Shown here piece after piece: positions 61,962 through 64,000 of a stretch of 64,000 nt of DNA. Within the stretch, counting starts at the first letter, position 1; each line of letters starts with the position of its first letter. The notes beneath the pieces were generated by a model. The model made no database searches and was not told where the DNA came from. It saw nothing but the letters and a program-made list of their open reading frames with translations. The position numbers and the translations under genes were made by a program. Origin of the DNA: Cedecea neteri (lineage in GTDB: Bacteria > Pseudomonadota > Gammaproteobacteria > Enterobacterales > Enterobacteriaceae); assembly GCF_000758305.1 (NCBI RefSeq), contig NZ_CP009458.1:744001-808000 (forward strand). Reading direction: 5' to 3'.

Positions 61962-63470
61962 TTAAGACGCCAGCGACAATCCCGCTTTAGCCGCCTGCTT
62001 TACCAGCCACTGCGCCACCCGCGCCTGCTGCTCTTCATTCAGCCACATGCCCAGTTTGGTCCGGCGCCACAGCGCATCTTCCGCGCATCTGACCCACTCA
62101 TGCTCCACCAGGTAACGAAGCTCGGCTTCATAGAACTCATGGCCAAAATCTTCGCCCAGATCGCTCACGGATTTAGCTTCACCCAATACCAGGTCGCTGT
62201 TGCTGCCGTAAGTGCGCGCCAGATGGCGAGCAAGGCTTTCGGTCAGGAAACCGTAGCGACGGCGCAGTTTGGCCGCATAATCATCGCGATCGCCACCGAT
62301 GTCACCGCCAGGCAGACGGCACTCTTTGGTCCAGGCCGGACCGATATTCGGGTAGTAACGCTCCAGCTTATCCAGCGCATGTTCAGCCAGCTTACGGTAG
62401 GTCGTCAGCTTACCGCCGAAGACCGATAGCAGCGGTGCCTGGCCGTTTTCGTCATGAATATCCAGGGTGTAATCGCGGGTTACCGCCTGCGGAGAATCGG
62501 ACTCATCGTCACACAGCGGGCGCACGCCAGAATAGGTCCAGACGATATCGTCTTTGGTGAGCGTCTTTTTGAAGTGCGCGTTATAAACATTCAGCAGATA
62601 GCTCACTTCTTTGTCGTCGATCTGCACCGCTTTAGGGTCGCCGTGGTACTCCACGTCGGTGGTGCCGATGATGGAGAACTCATCCATCCACGGGATCACA
62701 AACACGATACGCTTATCTTCGTTTTGCAGGATGTAGGCCTGTTTCTGGGTATGCACGCGAGGCACCACAATGTGGCTGCCTTTGATCAGGCGGATGCCGT
62801 AAGGCGACGGCAGGTGTAGCCCTTCGTCAAAGAAGGTTTTCACCCATGGACCAGTGGCGTTCACCAGGCCTTTTGCGCGCCAGGTGAAGGTTTCGCCGGT
62901 ATCAATATCCTGCGCTTCGACGACCCACAGCCCGTTTTCACGGGTTGCTTTGGTAGCGCGAGTGCGGGTTTTCACCTCTCCACCCTTGCGGGTCACCATT
63001 TGGGCGTTAGCCAGCACCAGGCGAGCATCATCCACCCAGCAGTCGGAATATTCGAAACCGCGCACGATCTCAGGCTTCAGCACAGAGTCTGCGCCAAAAC
63101 GCAAGCCAGCAGAGGCCGGTAAACTGGTGCGTTTGCCCAAATGATCGTACATAAACAGGCCAGTTCGAATCATCCATGCGGGACGGAGGTGTGGCCGGTG
63201 CGGTAAACGAAAGCGCATCGGGAAGGCAATGTGCGGTGCCATTTTCAACAGCACTTCACGTTCGGCCAGCGCTTCACTCACCAGACGAAACTCGTAATGT
63301 TCCAGGTAGCGCAGGCCGCCGTGAATCAGCTTAGAGCTGGCGGAAGAGGTCGCACAGGCCAAATCCTGTCCCTCCAGCATCAACACGGATAACCCGCGGC
63401 CAGCGGCATCCGCCGCAATACCGGCGCCGTTGATTCCACCGCCAATAACAATCAGATCTTTGGTTTCCAT
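61962..63470 (-). CDS. glpD: Aerobic glycerol-3-phosphate dehydrogenase
   Basis: 502 aa (E. coli 501). FAD enzyme at the inner face of the membrane that oxidises sn-glycerol 3-phosphate to dihydroxyacetone phosphate and feeds ubiquinone. FAD motif VIGGGINGAGIAADAAGRG (8-26), then CATSSASSKLIHGGLRYLE, VNATGPWV and SVFGGKLTTYRKLAEHAL. ATG 63470 is the family start. It is on the opposite strand relative to malT compared with E. coli. GlpR operator-like sequence lies upstream. Confidence 0.98.
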   Translation of the reverse strand: METKDLIVIGGGINGAGIAADAAGRGLSVLMLEGQDLACATSSASSKLIHGGLRYLEHYEFRLVSEALAEREVLLKMAPHIAFPMRFRLPHRPHLRPAWMIRTGLFMYDHLGKRTSLPASAGLRFGADSVLKPEIVRGFEYSDCWVDDARLVLANAQMVTRKGGEVKTRTRATKATRENGLWVVEAQDIDTGETFTWRAKGLVNATGPWVKTFFDEGLHLPSPYGIRLIKGSHIVVPRVHTQKQAYILQNEDKRIVFVIPWMDEFSIIGTTDVEYHGDPKAVQIDDKEVSYLLNVYNAHFKKTLTKDDIVWTYSGVRPLCDDESDSPQAVTRDYTLDIHDENGQAPLLSVFGGKLTTYRKLAEHALDKLERYYPNIGPAWTKECRLPGGDIGGDRDDYAAKLRRRYGFLTESLARHLARTYGSNSDLVLGEAKSVSDLGEDFGHEFYEAELRYLVEHEWVRCAEDALWRRTKLGMWLNEEQQARVAQWLVKQAAKAGLSLAS

Positions 63471-63502
63471 GTTGCCCTCACGCACTTTCGTTAAAGCTCA
63501 AA

Positions 63503-63522
63503 AATGTTCGATATCGCTCATG
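63503..63522. promoter_or_regulatory. GlpR operator-like site upstream of glpD
   Basis: AATGTTCGATATCGCTCATG closely matches the GlpR operator consensus (WATGTTCGWTAWCGAACATW), with a perfect left half-site. A weaker half (GTGTTCGCTCG) follows at about 63530. The position 33 bp before glpD fits repression relieved by glycerol 3-phosphate. Confidence 0.72.
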
Positions 63523-63665
63523 ATAGCAAGTGTTCGCTCGCTTTGGTAACGAAATAAAAACATTTCTACGTGATATGGATAACATATTGGCGTTAATATC
63601 AGCGCCAGCGGGGCGCGATGCCTTAACATGCCCCTTGTTTCCTTTCTTTCTCGACGAGTAAAACC

Positions 63666-63992
63666 ATGGATCAATTTGAATGTATTGGTGTGGAAGAAGC
63701 ACACCAGAAACTCCAGCAGCAGCAGGCGGTATTGGTGGATATCCGCGATCCGCAGAGCTTTGCCATGGGACACACGCCGGGGGCCTACCACCTCACCAAC
63801 GACACGCTGGTGAACTTTATGCAGCAAACCGACTTCGACACGCCGGTCATGGTGATGTGCTACCACGGCAATAGCAGCAAAGGCGCCGCCCAATATCTGC
63901 TGCAGCAAGGCTATGACCAGGTCTACAGCATCGACGGTGGCTTTGACGCCTGGCACCGCCATTTCCCGGCTGAAGTCGCGCACGGCGCGTAA
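63666..63992 (+). CDS. glpE: Thiosulfate sulfurtransferase GlpE (rhodanese)
   Basis: 108 aa, the E. coli length. Single-domain rhodanese that transfers sulfane sulfur from thiosulfate to cyanide or thioredoxin. Catalytic C65 lies in the active-site loop MCYHGNSSKGAA; VDIRDPQSFAMGHTPGAYHL is the conserved N-terminal part. It is divergent from glpD across 195 bp and should be the first gene of glpEGR, the rest lying beyond the window. Confidence 0.97.
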   Translation: MDQFECIGVEEAHQKLQQQQAVLVDIRDPQSFAMGHTPGAYHLTNDTLVNFMQQTDFDTPVMVMCYHGNSSKGAAQYLLQQGYDQVYSIDGGFDAWHRHFPAEVAHGA

Positions 63993-64000
63993 AGTTCAGC

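Overview
The window is a chromosomal segment of a member of the Enterobacteriaceae. Almost every gene has a close Escherichia coli counterpart, in the order of the E. coli 75-77 min region: argD, pabA, ppiA, tsgA, nirBDC-cysG, yhfSTU-php-yhfWXYZ, trpS-gph-rpe-dam-damX-aroB-aroK, hofQPONM, mrcA, nudE, igaA, yrfG, hslRO, yhgE, pckA, envZ-ompR, greB, tex, feoABC, bioH, gntX, nfuA, malQP, malT, glpD, glpE. It is not E. coli. The fic-yhfG pair, the yhfL/frl block and rpnA are missing from their E. coli positions. A three-gene redox cassette sits between tsgA and nirB, a DUF1471 gene follows feoC, and glpD/glpE are inverted relative to malT. The genus (Enterobacter, Cedecea, Kosakonia, Klebsiella and relatives are all possible) cannot be fixed by eye. 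No rRNA, tRNA, prophage, transposase or CRISPR was seen.

Layout. 1-2.5 kb: argD (cut by the window edge), pabA and ppiA on the minus strand. 2.8-4.0 kb: tsgA. 4.2-7.9 kb: accessory cassette of a glutathione S-transferase, a flavin/NAD/2Fe-2S fusion oxidoreductase and a LysR regulator, all on the plus strand. 8.0-13.3 kb: nirBDC-cysG behind a recognisable FNR/NarL promoter; CysG makes the siroheme that NirB needs. 13.3-20.8 kb: the complete minus-strand yhfZ-to-yhfS operon, a probable catabolic pathway with no assigned substrate. 20.9-27.2 kb: the aroK-aroB-damX-dam-rpe-gph-trpS operon with tight overlaps. 27.6-30.9 kb: hofMNOPQ, homologues of type IV pilus/DNA-uptake genes. 31.1-40.6 kb: cell-envelope and stress genes (mrcA, nudE, igaA, yrfG, hslR, hslO, yhgE). 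40.9-47.8 kb: pckA, envZ-ompR, greB, tex. 47.8-51.1 kb: feoABC ferrous-iron uptake behind a long AT-rich leader with FNR and Fur boxes. 51.2-53.7 kb: DUF1471 gene, bioH, gntX, nfuA. 53.7-54.15 kb: a tandem array of a ~55-bp palindrome-containing unit. 54.15-61.8 kb: malQP and divergent malT. 62.0-64 kb: glpD and divergent glpE.

A family of GC-rich palindromic repeats (CCCTCACCC...CCCTCTCCC...GGGAGAGGG...GGGTGAGGG) recurs between genes at about 10.92-11.05, 53.71-54.14 and 61.84-61.93 kb, with single-hairpin relatives near 4.03 and 47.83 kb. The copy at 53.7 kb has been tandemly amplified.

The parts least explained by existing knowledge are the GST/fusion-oxidoreductase/LysR cassette, the yhf operon, the amplified palindrome array, several perfect intergenic inverted repeats, and the glp inversion.
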